This document shows positions 21,250-33,000 of a stretch of 64,000 nucleotides of DNA, piece after piece. Below the pieces are notes generated by a model. That model was not told where the DNA came from. It ran no database searches and saw only the letters and a program-made list of their open reading frames with translations. Location: the NCBI GenBank assembly GCA_963921935.1, contig OY998179.1:18659114-18723113 (forward strand), in the 5' to 3' direction. Numbering within the stretch: the first letter of the stretch is position 1; each line of letters starts with the position of its first letter. The position numbers were made by a program, and so were the translations under genes. This DNA is from Galeruca laticollis (Eukaryota; Arthropoda; Insecta; Coleoptera; Chrysomelidae).

Positions 21250-21850
21250 CTAGTTCTTTTACACTATATACGTTATCATTTATCATTAATGTATTATCGA
21301 TTATCTTAGCTTTTGCTCCACTTTCTCTCGCCTGTTTCATATATCTTATTAGCTATTTTCTCTGTTCCAGTATAGCTTTTGGGTAATCTTCATCAATATA
21401 TATCTTTGCTCCTTTTAATTTATTCCTTCCGTCCAAAGTCTCTACTTTCTTATTCATGTCTTTCATGATTATTAGAACTGGCCTGTTTTTGTTACTGTTT
21501 TTATTTCCTATTCTCTTACATTTCAAAATATCTGATTTAACATCTACTGTGTTACTTACCTTCTTCATTACATCTTCTAATTTGGTTTCTAGTTGTTCCT
21601 CATCTTCTCCGTTGCCTTCTTCTATACCATGTATTATCAAATTCTTCTCTCTAAAATTTTTCTAGGTCTGTGTCATGATTCCTTGCAAAAATTCTGTTTT
21701 TTCCTTGAGTTCCATATTTTCCATCCTTAATTCGTAGTTTTCTATCTTTAACTGTGCTATTTGTCTGCTCATTTCTTCGATTTTATCTTCCATCTTGCGT
21801 ATTCTTTCGTTATTATGAGTATGATTATTGTAATTTATTTCCTGTTAAAT
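21250..21850 (-). pseudogene. ORF1 of a non-LTR retrotransposon inside the gypsy element
   Basis: The - strand reads as a coiled coil (ERIRKMEDKIEEMSRQIAQL ... ENMELKEKTEFL), then IIHGIEEGNGEDEEQLE, KCKRIGNKNSNKNRPVLIIM and KLKGAKIYIDEDYPK, then RYMKQARESGAKAKI. This is the RRM-like ORF1 layout (ihGi.E ... R.G...RPvlv...k..l...kLKg..i.ideD) of insect RTE/L1-like elements. The same protein type occurs at 41.3-42.4 kb. A stop follows residue K at 21353. It sits exactly between gypsy gag and gypsy integrase. Confidence 0.7.
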
Positions 21851-21859
21851 TTCTTGTCC

Positions 21860-22689
21860 TTATTAAAATCTGCGTATCTGCCGTAACCATTTCCTTGATC
21901 ATATTGTCTGAATATCCTTCCTGAGGGGTTGCCGTTGTGAAATCATCTATTGTGTCCCCTCCTATAATTGTCCCTAAAGTCAAAATCTGATTTTCTGAAG
22001 AAATTCCTATTGTCCTTCATGTGTAAAACTTGTTGTTGGCTTACTATGCCTTCTACTGATACTAACTTGGTTAGTACTTCTTGCGTGGTTTCAAAGCTTC
22101 CCGATGCTATGATTGTTTTTGTTGCGTCTGCTGTGGCATTCATCATTACTGCCTTAATCGTTGCTTCGTTGATATATTTTTCAGCTAGACGTTCTGGCAT
22201 CCCTTCTGACACATATGCTGCATGTAGTTTCTCTGCCAATTTCTCTATTTCCGTCGCGTATTGCGTTATGTCCTTCCCATTTTGTCTTACTTTATTAAGT
22301 TTCGCTAAGAGAAGGCTTCGGCTGTCTCCTCTTATTCCTGATTTTAGTTTATTCTTAATTTCTATAATAGAGTTTTCCGTCGTGATCAAGCTTCTAGCTT
22401 TTCCAGTCAGTCTTGTCTTAATTAGTAGAATAGCATTTTCTCATTACCCGTCGCGTTTATTTGTAGCAAATCTAATGAGTCTAAAAATGATTGTAACCTG
22501 CTTGCTTCTCCGTTGAATTCAGTAGGTAAGACCTTACTCGCGAAATTAAAAAAATCATTGATAGTTGTCACCATTTTCAATTGTTTACTTATTGCTTGTA
22601 ATACACCCGTATCGATTTCCTCAAATATAGAGGTAGGTATTTTAATAATAGGCGAGCGAGGTCCCGCAAAATGACACGAGTTACACAAA
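21860..22689 (-). pseudogene. Ty3/gypsy gag
   Basis: Two - strand frames: 22688-22422 contains LPTEFNGEASRLQSFLDSLD and NATGNEKMLFY. 22389-21943 continues with NKLKSGIRGDSRSLLLAKLN, KDITQYATEIEKLAEKL and LVSVEGIVSQQQ, ending in a basic tail (FRDNYRRGHNR). This is the gypsy capsid pattern (F.G....L..FL, then Q....G.....Y...IE.L). One frameshift near 22400 joins them. Ahead of the frame, minus-strand sequence near 22670 (gcgggacctcgctcgcc) may be the primer-binding region. Confidence 0.7.
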
Positions 22690-22694
22690 AAACC

Positions 22695-22885
22695 ATTTCA
22701 TAACATGTTTCATACAGGATTTTATCTAATTTTGACAAGGAGAAAACTTAGTTTACCTATCAATAAAGCATTTCATAACGTTTCATACAAGATTCTATCT
22801 AGTTTTGACAAAAAGAAAATTTAATTTATTTTATGTGGGTCCTTTTGACAAAAAGAAAATTTAATTTATTTGATGTGTTTTTTAA
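22695..22885. repeat. Short local tandem duplication
   Basis: catttcataac...tttcatac(a)(g/a)gatt is repeated at about 22696 and 22770. ttttgacaaaaagaaaattt occurs at 22814 and 22844. Imperfect tandem copies of 30-75 bp. Confidence 0.8.
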
Positions 22886-23099
22886 CAATTTTCAATTAAC
22901 TTTTCTGATTTGAAAACAGCACTTTTTGATTCCTACAAGTTATGAAACCAATATTACACAAGACAATACTTTTATTTTATACATTAATTTCTAACTTTTC
23001 TTCATTATTTTACCATTAATATTAAATTAAAATCGAAAATAGCTATTTAACATTTTTTTAAATTAATTTTTAAATACAAAAATAAAAAAAATCTTCCCT

Positions 23100-23180
23100 A
23101 GTTCACGCTCGAACTCTCAACCCTAACATTGGTCACGACTATCTTGTTGTGCGTTAGCCAATTGCGCCACTGCGGATATG
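23100..23180 (-). other. tRNA-like sequence (tRNA-Ile-like pseudogene or SINE head)
   Basis: On the - strand CCGCAGTGGCGCAATTGGC then TAACGC is an excellent D-arm/A-box, and GGTTGAGAGTTCGAGCGTG is a T-arm/B-box. The order and the words resemble insect tRNA-Ile(UAU). The acceptor ends do not pair and the anticodon region (aagatag loop) is wrong, so it is not a working tRNA. Confidence 0.55.
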
Positions 23181-23310
23181 CGACAAATTTATTTATTTGC
23201 AAGACAGTTCGTCTATTCGAATTGTAGTTGCGATAAGTATTAACAATTCCCAGTTATTTTCATAAATATTTAATTAAGATTCTACGTAAGCGTAACATTC
23301 TACGATTAAA

Positions 23311-24246
23311 AATGGCTGATTCAGACTCAGATGCACCAAACAAAATAGAAGTACATTATCGGCCGTGATTCCACAAAAATCAAAAGCTGTGTATGATCTG
23401 GCTTATGAAAAATTTGAGAAGTGGGTTGAAGGAAAGAAAATAAAACACGTTAATAAGAAAGTTTTATTAGCTTATTTCGAGGGAAGAAAGACTCAAAAAG
23501 CTTCCACGCTTTGGACACTTTATTCTATGCTGCGAAGTGAATTATCCTTGAAGAAGAATATTGATATAACAAAATACACTAGCTTATACGCATTTCTAAA
23601 GAGACAATCAGAGACGCTGATGATAGAACATTTTTAATGGCAAAGGTTGCATTGATCGTCGGAATCGGTGGTGCTTGTCGAAAGGCTTAGTTAACTTTTC
23701 TACGTATTCCCATTGTGTAGTGAAAATCCCCATTACAAAGACAAAAGTAACGCGTGAGTTTGTGATTACAGAGGGCAATATTGAAGGGCAACATTTCTTG
23801 GTCTCATTAGAAAATACATTGTTTTGCGCCCACGTAACGTTAAACGCGAAAGAATTTTCGTTAAATATACTAATGGTACATGCGGCGTACAACCAGTTGG
23901 CATTAATACAATTGGTAGCCTATCAAAAACTATTGCCCAGTTTTTGAAGTTACCAAATCCTGTTTTATTCACGGGACACTGCTTCAGAAGATCGTCGGGT
24001 ACCTTGTTGGCAGATTTTGGTGCCGACATTTTAAAGTTAAAACAACATGGAGAGTGGAAGTCCAGCACGGTAGCGGAGTGCTATGTAGAGATTTCCATAG
24101 ATAATAAGAAAAGGATTGGTGAATCAAGCACCTCAAGTTCAAGATCAGATATGCATCACGAAATTACATCAACTTGTAATTCTGCGGGGGTTAACCTAAC
24201 AAACTGTTCGTATTGTGTAAATTGTTCTAGTTGTTCTTATTGTTAG
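23311..24246 (+). pseudogene. Crypton-type tyrosine recombinase
   Basis: Starts ATG GCT GAT TCA GAC at 23314, shifts frame near 23365, and reads KAVYDLAYEKFEKWVEGKKI, ASTLWTLYSMLRSEL and LYAFLKRQSE, the SAM-like N-terminal domain. After shifts near 23635-23700 and 23820 it reads VKIPITKTKVTREFVI, then TCGVQPVGINTIGSL. The catalytic C-terminus is GHCFRRSSGTLLADFGADIL (HxxR), KQHGEWKSSTVAECYVEIS (H..W and the nucleophile Y), and a Cys/Ser-rich tail. This matches insect Cryptons, which move as DNA by site-specific recombination. Three or more frameshifts disable it. A tRNA-like piece lies just upstream. Confidence 0.8.
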
Positions 24247-24249
24247 TAG

Positions 24250-25587
24250 TTCTCTTCAATTCTAGTTGTTGTTATTTTTTTTATAATATGACATTAAACT
24301 TTCTTTTCTCTCTTGTTTTTATTAACTGGTGATAAAAATAACTGTTCATCGCATGTTACATAATATTTTTCATTATGTAACTGGTTACGAAAAATGTGAC
24401 GTTTGCTAACGGAAGTCAGGTTTGAAAAATGTCACTTTATATGTAAAAATAAGATAAATGAATATATTTGCTAATCTTTCTTATTTTTCTAAACGCCTTG
24501 TATTACGTTTTGATTTTAAACGTTAATAAATCAATAATAAAGTTGAATAACTATTATTTTTAAGTTTCGATGGAAGGAAACATAGATATTCATGATACCC
24601 TAAAACCTTGTTTATTTATGAGGGACAGATTAACGGAATTTTATAAAAGGAAACACGGAATAAAGTGATTAGCTCTGACCTCTGGACGGTTATCGCCCAC
24701 TGTCTACTATTTTCATTAGCAGATGTTTTGTTTTAGAAAAAAAAAATGGTAGCAAAAACAAATAAAAGTGTGTAAATATAATTTTTTCTAATCTAAATCG
24801 CCTACGCAAACATTGTACTAAAAATATTTTGGATATTATCTACACTTCAATTAGTGTCTATATTTACGGACATGCTTAGATGGAATCATAAGAATAACAC
24901 AAGTCGTAAAAGATCAAACATTTCCTTAGACACACAACAACACTATTTCCTTATTTCTGCTCTTAAACTGAACATCTTATGATTGGACTTGAAACGTAAC
25001 AACGAGTAGGTATATTGCGAACCAAACGCATTAAAAGTCGATGGGAAAGGATCATTCCATCGGCTTCTGAATGACGCAATTATATGGCCCACAAATACAG
25101 AAAGCCCAGCAAGAGCATAAAGTGGATTTGAGCGGAATTAATTAATTATGAGCTTTTATTTCAAAAGCATAGAAATGAAAACCGATTCGACAACTCACGG
25201 ATTCAGAACATCTTACGACATTTCATTTAATTATTTAGCGTCATTGTTGAACGTGTTAAAAATGTAGACAGAAATTGAAAAATTAATTGTTGAATCCGCG
25301 TTAAAAAATCCAGACATTTATAAGAGGATTATCAGAGATAAAATTAATAATGGTTGAGAAGTACACTCAAAATATTGATGAATATGTTATCATATATTAA
25401 CATTTGTCATTCTGATGAATTCATTTAAAATTGGAACAAAATAAATTAAAATAAATTCTTGTTTACACCCATTTTAAAGCATTTACTTAACTAATGGGGT
25501 ACAGACACGTTGTTTATAAATACTAGAAAGTAACCCATAACTAAAAATCACATTTTTCTTAGGAACAAATAACAGAAATATTGCCTA

Positions 25588-25589
<2 letters not shown>
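24250..25589. other. No recognised gene
   Basis: 1.3 kb of AT-rich sequence with only short frames; no motif or repeat end found. Confidence 0.4.

Positions 25590-25630
<41 letters not shown>
25590..25630. repeat. (AT)n microsatellite
   Basis: About 38 bases of AT repeat immediately before a Penelope fragment. Confidence 0.95.
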
Positions 25631-25631
<1 letters not shown>

Positions 25632-25829
25632 CTAGTGTTTTTAAATGAAACTCAAGGTCTCTAGTTAATTCCACAATATAATACAAGTTATTGAAAATTC
25701 TAAAAAATTGACAATTGTTTCGATAAATCAATATCATCGTCAGAATGACAGAAGTTACATTTCATTTTATGCCTACCTGATGTTTAGTAGTTATTTTTGG
25801 CTAGACCAAGAAGTAACCTAAGAAGTCAA
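25632..25829. mobile_element. Penelope-like element family 1: terminal fragment only
   Basis: tagtgtttttaaatgaaact through ccaagaagtaacctaa is the terminal arm of family 1 (compare 1436-1625 and 61,829-62,015). No coding part is present. Confidence 0.85.
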
Positions 25830-25847
25830 TTTCATATATATTACTAT

Positions 25848-26260
25848 ATATTCAATATATTCTTTTATAGTTGCCCCTCGTTTGGGTGACAAAATTATAA
25901 TATATTCAATTATACCTTCTTTTAATTATAATTGCCCCACGTTGGAAGCCAAATTATAATTTATCATAATTTATCGAATACTCTATGATGAATTTTAATT
26001 ATTTAATTTTAATGTAAACCTTTTTGTAAAGATAAATTTCAATTAACCTTACGTTGATGTATATTGTCGCAGCGACAATTCTTGTACATACGACTTAAAA
26101 CTTTATGTAAGAAATTTCTACTTTGACAGTAGTTGTCAAAAATATGCCCGGCTCTAATAAATATTAATTTATTATTTCTAAAAATGAATATATATGTATA
26201 ATCGACCTATTACTCTTCTCTCAGGGTGGGATCAAACTGTTAAAAAAAATTAAGGATTTA
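25848..26260 (+). repeat. Left long inverted arm
   Basis: Pairs with 27,495-27,905 in inverted orientation. The two outer subunits (gttgcccc...gtttgggtgac and attgcccc...gttggaagcc) are in swapped order compared with the right arm. Confidence 0.75.
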
Positions 26261-27494
26261 ATACAGTATTTAAAATGTAAAAGAAACATTGAAATAAGGA
26301 AAACTATTTATATTTGTATGCAATACTTTCAATACACACTGTATTATAGGTATAATCAATAATTTTGAAAGATTCGGTAGACAAATCAAATGTGACATTT
26401 TAATTTTCGGATGACGTTTATGTAGTATATATTTAATGATAGACAGAAGTATATTACATTTTGGAGAATATATTTGAAATTTTAAAATACAGATGTCTCT
26501 GCTATCAGAATTACAATGATAATAAAAGAATTCAAATCTCTCTTTGTTAGGGAAACATAAATTAGTATTTTTTTTAAAAGGAATTTTTCGTAACCAAAGG
26601 AGAGGAGATTTATTTATTTGAAGAAAGTTTAGTTAGTTGTGTTTGAAATCCCGAAGAGGCAACATCGTAATTAGAGTTGTATCAATTTTTGGTAGATAGT
26701 AGAAGTATATTTATACAACCAGATTCAAAAGCCATTTCATTATAAAGCCAGTGCGTGCATAATTCGAATAAGAATTGCATCGTGTGTAGTGAATGTGTTC
26801 CAGATTTCTAAATAAAATTTAGAAAGTTTCCTGAATTGTAAGATAAGTTAGAATTGTATGAGTTATTAGTTGGTGAGTCCGATCCAGTTTCTTTACAATA
26901 ATTTCTCGAGAAATAATAAGGCCTATTTTTAAATTAAATTCGACATAGATGCATCTATTAAATTTTTGATTGCAAACAAAATTAATAAATCATATAAGGA
27001 AATTCACATAAGAGAAGAAAAGTTTTGAACTAGAAAAATTTGAGTGAAGCTTGTTTTTGACATTTATCCATTTCAAGATTTAGATCGACAATTGGAACTT
27101 ATATTAAACGTTTTTCATTAGGTTAATTTATAGCATATAGGTTGTGGTAATTTTAAGTTTCGTAGAAATTACGACTGTTGTTTCGTTTCTAATAAGTTTG
27201 AGGAATATTAATTTGTTAATTTGTATTTGAATCTAGTAGTATAATATAGAATTTTGCATTCCTACACACTATAGTCTTTTTATAACATTATTTCAGAAAA
27301 TTAAACATTTTTCATTAAATAAAACTGTCGATCAAATCAGTGACAGTTGGTAATTTTCAGTAACAGAAGTATTGGAAACGTCATCAGAGATTTAAAGTGC
27401 CTTTTATAATATTAAACATACAGTTACTATAGGCTCTGACCAATAGTGAAACAGATAATTTGGAGATACGTAAAAATTTAAACAAATTTTGAAT

Positions 27495-27905
27495 AATTAA
27501 TTTTTTTAACAGTTTGATCCCACCCTGAGAGAAGAGTAATAGGTCGATTACACATATATATTCATTTTTAGAAATACTAAATTAATATTTATCAGAGCCG
27601 GGCATATTTTTGACAACTACTGTCAAAGTAGAAATTTCTTAGATAAAGTTATTAAGTTGTATGTACAAGAATTGTCGCTGCGACAATATACATGAACGTG
27701 AGGTGAATTGAAATTTATCTTTACAGGAAGGTTTACATTAAAATTAAATAATTAAAATTCATCATAGAGGATTGAATATACTATAATTTGTCACCCAAAC
27801 GTGGGGCAACTATAAAATTCAACTACAAAAGAATATTGAATATATAATAATTTGGCTTCCAACGCGGGGCAATTATAATTAAAATAAAAGGATATTGAAT
27901 ATATA
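27495..27905 (-). repeat. Right long inverted arm
   Basis: Reverse complement of the left arm with scattered differences. It ends in (AT)n at 27,897-27,922. Confidence 0.75.
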
Positions 27906-27924
27906 TATATATATATATATATTT

Positions 27925-29411
27925 ATTAAAGTCCTAACAGGTGTAACAACCTAATTATAAGGACATTAGCTATATAATACAAAATACCGAATCCAAAATA
28001 CGAAATACAAAGTACAAAACTGACAGAACCAAACCGAATATCTTATACTCCTGTAATTTTTAAATATTTATTTATTTCATGCCTAAATTGCGACAAAGGG
28101 ATTAAAAAATTTATTTCCGACAATTGATATACATTGTTCGCTAGTTTCAACAAGGAATTCAGAGGTGAGGAGGAGATGGAAGATTCTAGTATTCCAAAAG
28201 GAATTTTGCTTCTTGTTATCTTTTGGGGTACTTTAAAGAGTATTAAAGAGAGTATAGCACTAGAATTTGTGATACTGTTTACCAATTTATACAAGAAGGT
28301 CATTGCTGATAACTGACGTCTAGACTGTAGAGAAATAACATTAAATTCTATACGTAATCTTGTTAATCTCACTGTTACATAGTCCGGCCATTTTCGTTAT
28401 TTCTTGAAATAGAGATATCTCAGGAATCTATTTTGTACTCTCTCAACAGCTTCCAAATGTTACTTAGGTCTAACCAAAGTGTTATGCAGTACCGATATTG
28501 TATTAATATCTGAGAAAAAGTACGTTTTCCTCCAAATAAAACCTAACATACGATTTGCACTAGCAACAGATTTATTAATATGTGCAGCATATGATAGTCT
28601 ATTATCATATGTTACAGCCAAATCTTTAATTTCTTCTAATATACATTAAGTATCCTTTTCGATTTGGTTTTCAAAAATACCACACTCTTTTTTACGAGAC
28701 ACGGTTATAACGAAACATTTATTAATATTGAACTTTTATTGGTTATCAATACTCCATTTATGAATATTATTTATATCTCTCTGTAATAAATCGCAGTCTC
28801 GAACTGTTTGAATTCTTTAAACATTTTAAAATCATCAGCAAACAATAAAAAGTCAGAAAAACTAACACATTGTGACAAATCTTTCAACAAACAGTAATGG
28901 TCCTAAGTTAGAACCCTGAGGAACTCCCGAATTAGCGTGACATTTTCCAGAAGTATTCCCTAGATGTTTCAGAATAAAGTACCTATCTTGTACATAACTT
29001 TTAAGTAATCGTAATAAATTAGAAGACAATCCGTAGTTACTAAGTTTTTTTAACAATATGTCGTGGTTTACTTTATCAAACGCTTTCTGGAAGTCCGTGT
29101 AAATGACATCTAACTGCCACTGTTCTTTCAAAACCTGATTGGCAACTTCTGTAAATAGTAACAGATTAGTATTAATAGATCGGCCCACCATAAATCCGTG
29201 TTGTTCTCCAACTATAATATGTTTTACATGATTATAAATATAGAAATGCAATATTTGTTCGAAAAGTTTAGCAGGAGCACACATTAACGAAACTCTCCTA
29301 TAATTCTCAATGTCACTCTTACTACCCGATTTGTGGATAGGTGTGCAAGTAGCGAGTTTGCAAACAGACGAATAAGTAGAGGTAATGATGATTCTATCAA
29401 AAATATGTAAC
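27925..29411 (-). pseudogene. Split non-LTR retrotransposon, 3' segment (RT and C-terminus)
   Basis: Continues the - strand element interrupted at 36,093 by a BEL retrotransposon. From 29,411: HIFDRIIITSTYSSVC, TPIHKSGSKSDIENYRR (RT motif 1), GEQHGFMVGRSINTN (motif 2), VIYTDFQKAFDKVNHDIL (motif A, catalytic D) and GVPQGSNLGPLLF (motif B), then, after a shift, FADDFKMFK (motif C). Stops multiply towards 28,400. The C-terminal part (28,372-28,043) reads RLTRLRIEFNVISLQSRRQL ... RSKIPFGILE, the domain after RT in Jockey/CR1-like elements without RNase H. The 3' end runs into (AT)n at 27,922. Confidence 0.85.
29407..29411. repeat. Target-site duplication gtaac (left)
   Basis: gtaac here and at 36,093-36,097 bracket the BEL element exactly. 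Five bases is the usual length for BEL/Pao and most LTR elements. Confidence 0.9.
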
Positions 29412-29827
29412 TGTATGATATGATTCTATAACCTAATAGCGGACTGTAGATTCTAATTTATATGCTAAATGGAACACTTACCACATATTTAGGTGAACCC
29501 CAACTCCGGCTGTCCTGTCCAAGTTTTGCCAAATAAAACTAGGAATTAAGGTACGGGTAAATAGGGTAAATCGAGGAAATTGACTAACTCGTAGTTTGCA
29601 CAATGTTTCACCTAAATTCACTATATATCTGATTGACAAAATGCTACTATATTGACTTATAAACGATATTTTAGATAATGATGGCTTATTTTTAAAAATG
29701 TTTTATTCCAACTCACTATCTGAACTACTTTTTCTAATAATATTAATTATCTATATCGGACCGGTCTTTACAAGCAAGGTGTGTTGTCTATTACTAAGGA
29801 ATCAAAATCTTAGTATTGGCGCAAACA
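29412..29827 (-). repeat. BEL 3' LTR
   Basis: On the - strand it begins TGTTTGCGCCAATACTAAG and ends ...CATATCATACA (TG...CA). It is the downstream copy for the - strand gene. Confidence 0.95.
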
Positions 29828-29838
29828 TTCCCCCCGGG
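29828..29838 (-). promoter_or_regulatory. Polypurine tract of the BEL element
   Basis: On the - strand CGGGGGGAA lies directly before the 3' LTR. It is the expected place and composition for priming plus-strand DNA synthesis. Confidence 0.7.
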
Positions 29839-30021
29839 CTGAACTATACTTCAGAACATTGGAAAGGATGTAACTAAACATTGAACTTAAATTTTTCCTA
29901 CCGATAAATTGAAAGTATTCAAACTATAATCGAATCTATTAACTAAAAATCTATCTATACATATATACATACACATATATACAAATATATACATACTACA
30001 TGATGTAAAAATTATTGTATT

Positions 30022-33000
30022 TTATTGCAATGGCAAGGGACAGACCTTAATGACGGGTCTTTTATATGTCCCGTGTTTCGTGCGTACATCGACCACTCTA
30101 ATAATACCATCGCGACCAGGATAGACTTGAACTATAATGCCCAAAGGCCAGTGGAGGGGTGGTGTAGTTGGTTGTTCTAAAACAACAACGGTGCCTATTT
30201 TTACAGGAAGACTATCGGTATTCCAATGTTGCCGAGTTTGCAAACTAGTAAGGTATTCCAAATGCCATCTTTTCCAAAAATCTTGGACCATTCGATCAAT
30301 CATTTGAAATCCATCCAATCTATTTATATGTTGATCAGTGAGGTCAGAAGCAGGAATACTAGTTAGGGGAGTAAGGGTCAAAAAATGAGAAGGAGTCAAA
30401 GCTACCGGGTCCGCAGGGTCAGAAGAAAGTACACACAACGGACGTGAATTTAACAAACTTTCAATTTGAACTAGCAAAGTATTGAACTCTTCATAAGTTA
30501 ATAATTGATTTTGAATTACCTTGCATAAATGTGTTTTCACGGAGCGCACATTAGCTTCCCAGAGACCCCCCATATGTGGAGCACCTGGAGGTATCAATTT
30601 CCATTGAATTCCCTGAATAGCTAAATCGTTCAATATGGTATCATTGTATTTCGGAGATACAACGAATTGGTACAATTCGTTCAAAACTGTCTTTGCACCA
30701 ATGAAATTCGTACCGTTGTCTGAATAAATTTCAGAAACTGCTCCACGTCTAGCTATAAACCGTTTAAATGCTTGAAGAAAATTGGGTGTGGACAAATCTG
30801 TGACAAGTTCCAAATGTACAGCCATACAAACAAATAAGCAAATATATGCTTTGACAGGACGAATTCCGCGTTTTCGATATGGGATAAGCTGCACAGGACC
30901 AGCGTAGTCGCAGCCAGTGCGCAAGAAGGCCTTGGCCTGTTGTACTCTGACACTAGGGAGATTTCCCATTATGGGAATTTGAGGCTTTGGCCTCAATCTA
31001 AAACAAATATTACATTTCTGGATTATAAATCTAACAAAACTGCGAGCTGAGAGAATTCAATAACGTAATATAAGTAAGGAAAGGACTATGTGTGGACCGG
31101 TATGAAGTTTAGTTCTGTGAAAATGATCAATAAGGAGTTTTACTAGATGATCTTTTTTGGGCAATAATATAGGATGATGCCCATCAAAATTTAAATCGGC
31201 ATGCATCAACCTACCTCCAATTCGAATGACGCCGTCTTTTAAGAAAGGGCGTAGATGTCTTAAAGATGCTGGGATAACATCTTTGGCTAGTAGTGCTAAT
31301 TCAGATCGAAAATGTCGACGTTGAACTACTTTTATTAAGGAAAGTTCAGCAATTTCCAAATCGGATACTGAAATAGAAACCGCCATTGGCAACAATTTTA
31401 CGAATCTAAGGACATAAACAACCGATCTCAACAGTTTGATCCATTTCGAATGACACAATATTAGAGAATAGACAGAATTTTCGACATCTGCAGCTATTAC
31501 TAAAGAAACTATTTTGGATTCTGGTAGATTCTCTTCTAAGCAAATTGTACTAATCGGCCATTCAGCGGAATCTAACTTTAGCCATTCAGGACCACTTTTC
31601 CAGGAATTATTAGCTATAAATTGGGAACGAGTTAAGCCTCTAGACAAACAATCGCTAACATTGTTTTTTCCATTTACATGAAACCACGAATTATAATCAA
31701 TTAATGATTGAATCTGAGCCACCCTATTCGATACGAATGTTTGTAGTTTGGACGGATGGGTAGAATCCGACAGGGCGAAAATATGAGTAATATTTAGTCG
31801 AGATTCATAACAATCTATTATAAATCTCAGAAGTTTGGCGAGTAGATGAGCCGCACAAAGTTCCAATCTAGGAATTGTGACTACTTTCAGTGGAGAAACC
31901 TTGGATTTCGCGCACAGGAGATGAACTTGAATTTCTCCATTGGAATTTATGCTACGAAGATAAACGACCGCCCCATAGGATGTTAAGCATGCATCTGCGA
32001 AACCTACTAAAATGATTGGCTGATGTAACACAACACCTATATGACGAGGGATTTTGAAGTTTAAAAGATGATGTAGTCCTGTAGAAAATTGATTCCAACG
32101 GTGGACTATATCAGGAGGACAGGGATCATCCCAATTCAGATGGCCAATCCAACAATCTTTTATCAAAAGTTTGGCTAATAATGTGACAGGAGCTAAAAAG
32201 CCTAGAGGATCGTAACAACGAGCCACAGTGGACAAAATGTTACGTTTAGTACAAGGTTTATCAACCAGGTCAAAAGAAAATGATAAAAAATCCGAACTCG
32301 GATGCCATTGTAAACCAAGTATTTTCAGAGAATCTGTATCAAAGTTCACCACATTAGTGGTTCTATTGTCAAGAGGAATTTTTTCTAATAATCTTTGTGA
32401 ATTGGTGGCCCATTTTACTAATTGAAAACCACCTCTACTAAATAATCCAATCAATTGATTATACAAATCAAGCGCTAAACTAATTGAAGATACACTAGAA
32501 ACAAGATCATCTACGTACATGTCTCTTTTAATAACTTCAGATGCTAAAGGAAACGACGTTCCTTCATCGTCAGCTAATTGGCGTACAGTTCGGAGAGCTA
32601 GAAAAGGCGAAGCTTTAATTCCGAACGAAACAGTGTTCAATTGATAAATCTCTATGGGCTCATTTGGAGAGAATCTCCACAAAATTCTTTGAAATCTTCG
32701 TTGATCTGGGTGTAAATTTATTTGCCTATACATCTGCCGAATGTCGGCGGTGAGAGCTACTTCAAATAATCTGAAGTTTAAGAACATTGTACAGACGTCA
32801 GACTGTAATTTAGGACCAGTATAGAGTAAATCATTTAATGAATACAGGGTGTCCGTCTTACACGATCCATCAAAAACAATACGGACTGGAGTTGTTTGGG
32901 AATAATTTTTAAAGACTGCGTGATGAGGAATGAAATATTGTACCATTGAACTATCATTTTCTACTACTTTGGACATGTGACCTTGGACTATGTAATCTTT

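Larger units (their letters stand above)
25848..27910. mobile_element. Unclassified element with long inverted arms
   Basis: The left arm (about 25,848-26,260) and right arm (about 27,495-27,905) are inverted copies over roughly 400 bp, including gtttgatcccaccctgagag and the small palindrome ttgtcgctgcgacaa. The 1.23-kb centre has no open frame I recognise. Read outward, each arm ends in two short related units with ttggc(t/g)..ccaacg(t/c)ggggcaa, which resemble the start of an LTR-retrotransposon internal region (LTR end plus primer-binding site). It may be two LTR-type ends in head-to-head orientation or a fold-back transposon. Confidence 0.6.

Noticed and set aside
21968..22516. 182-codon + strand frame that looks like a membrane protein
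   Set aside because: Antisense of the gypsy gag; hydrophobicity arises from the reverse reading.
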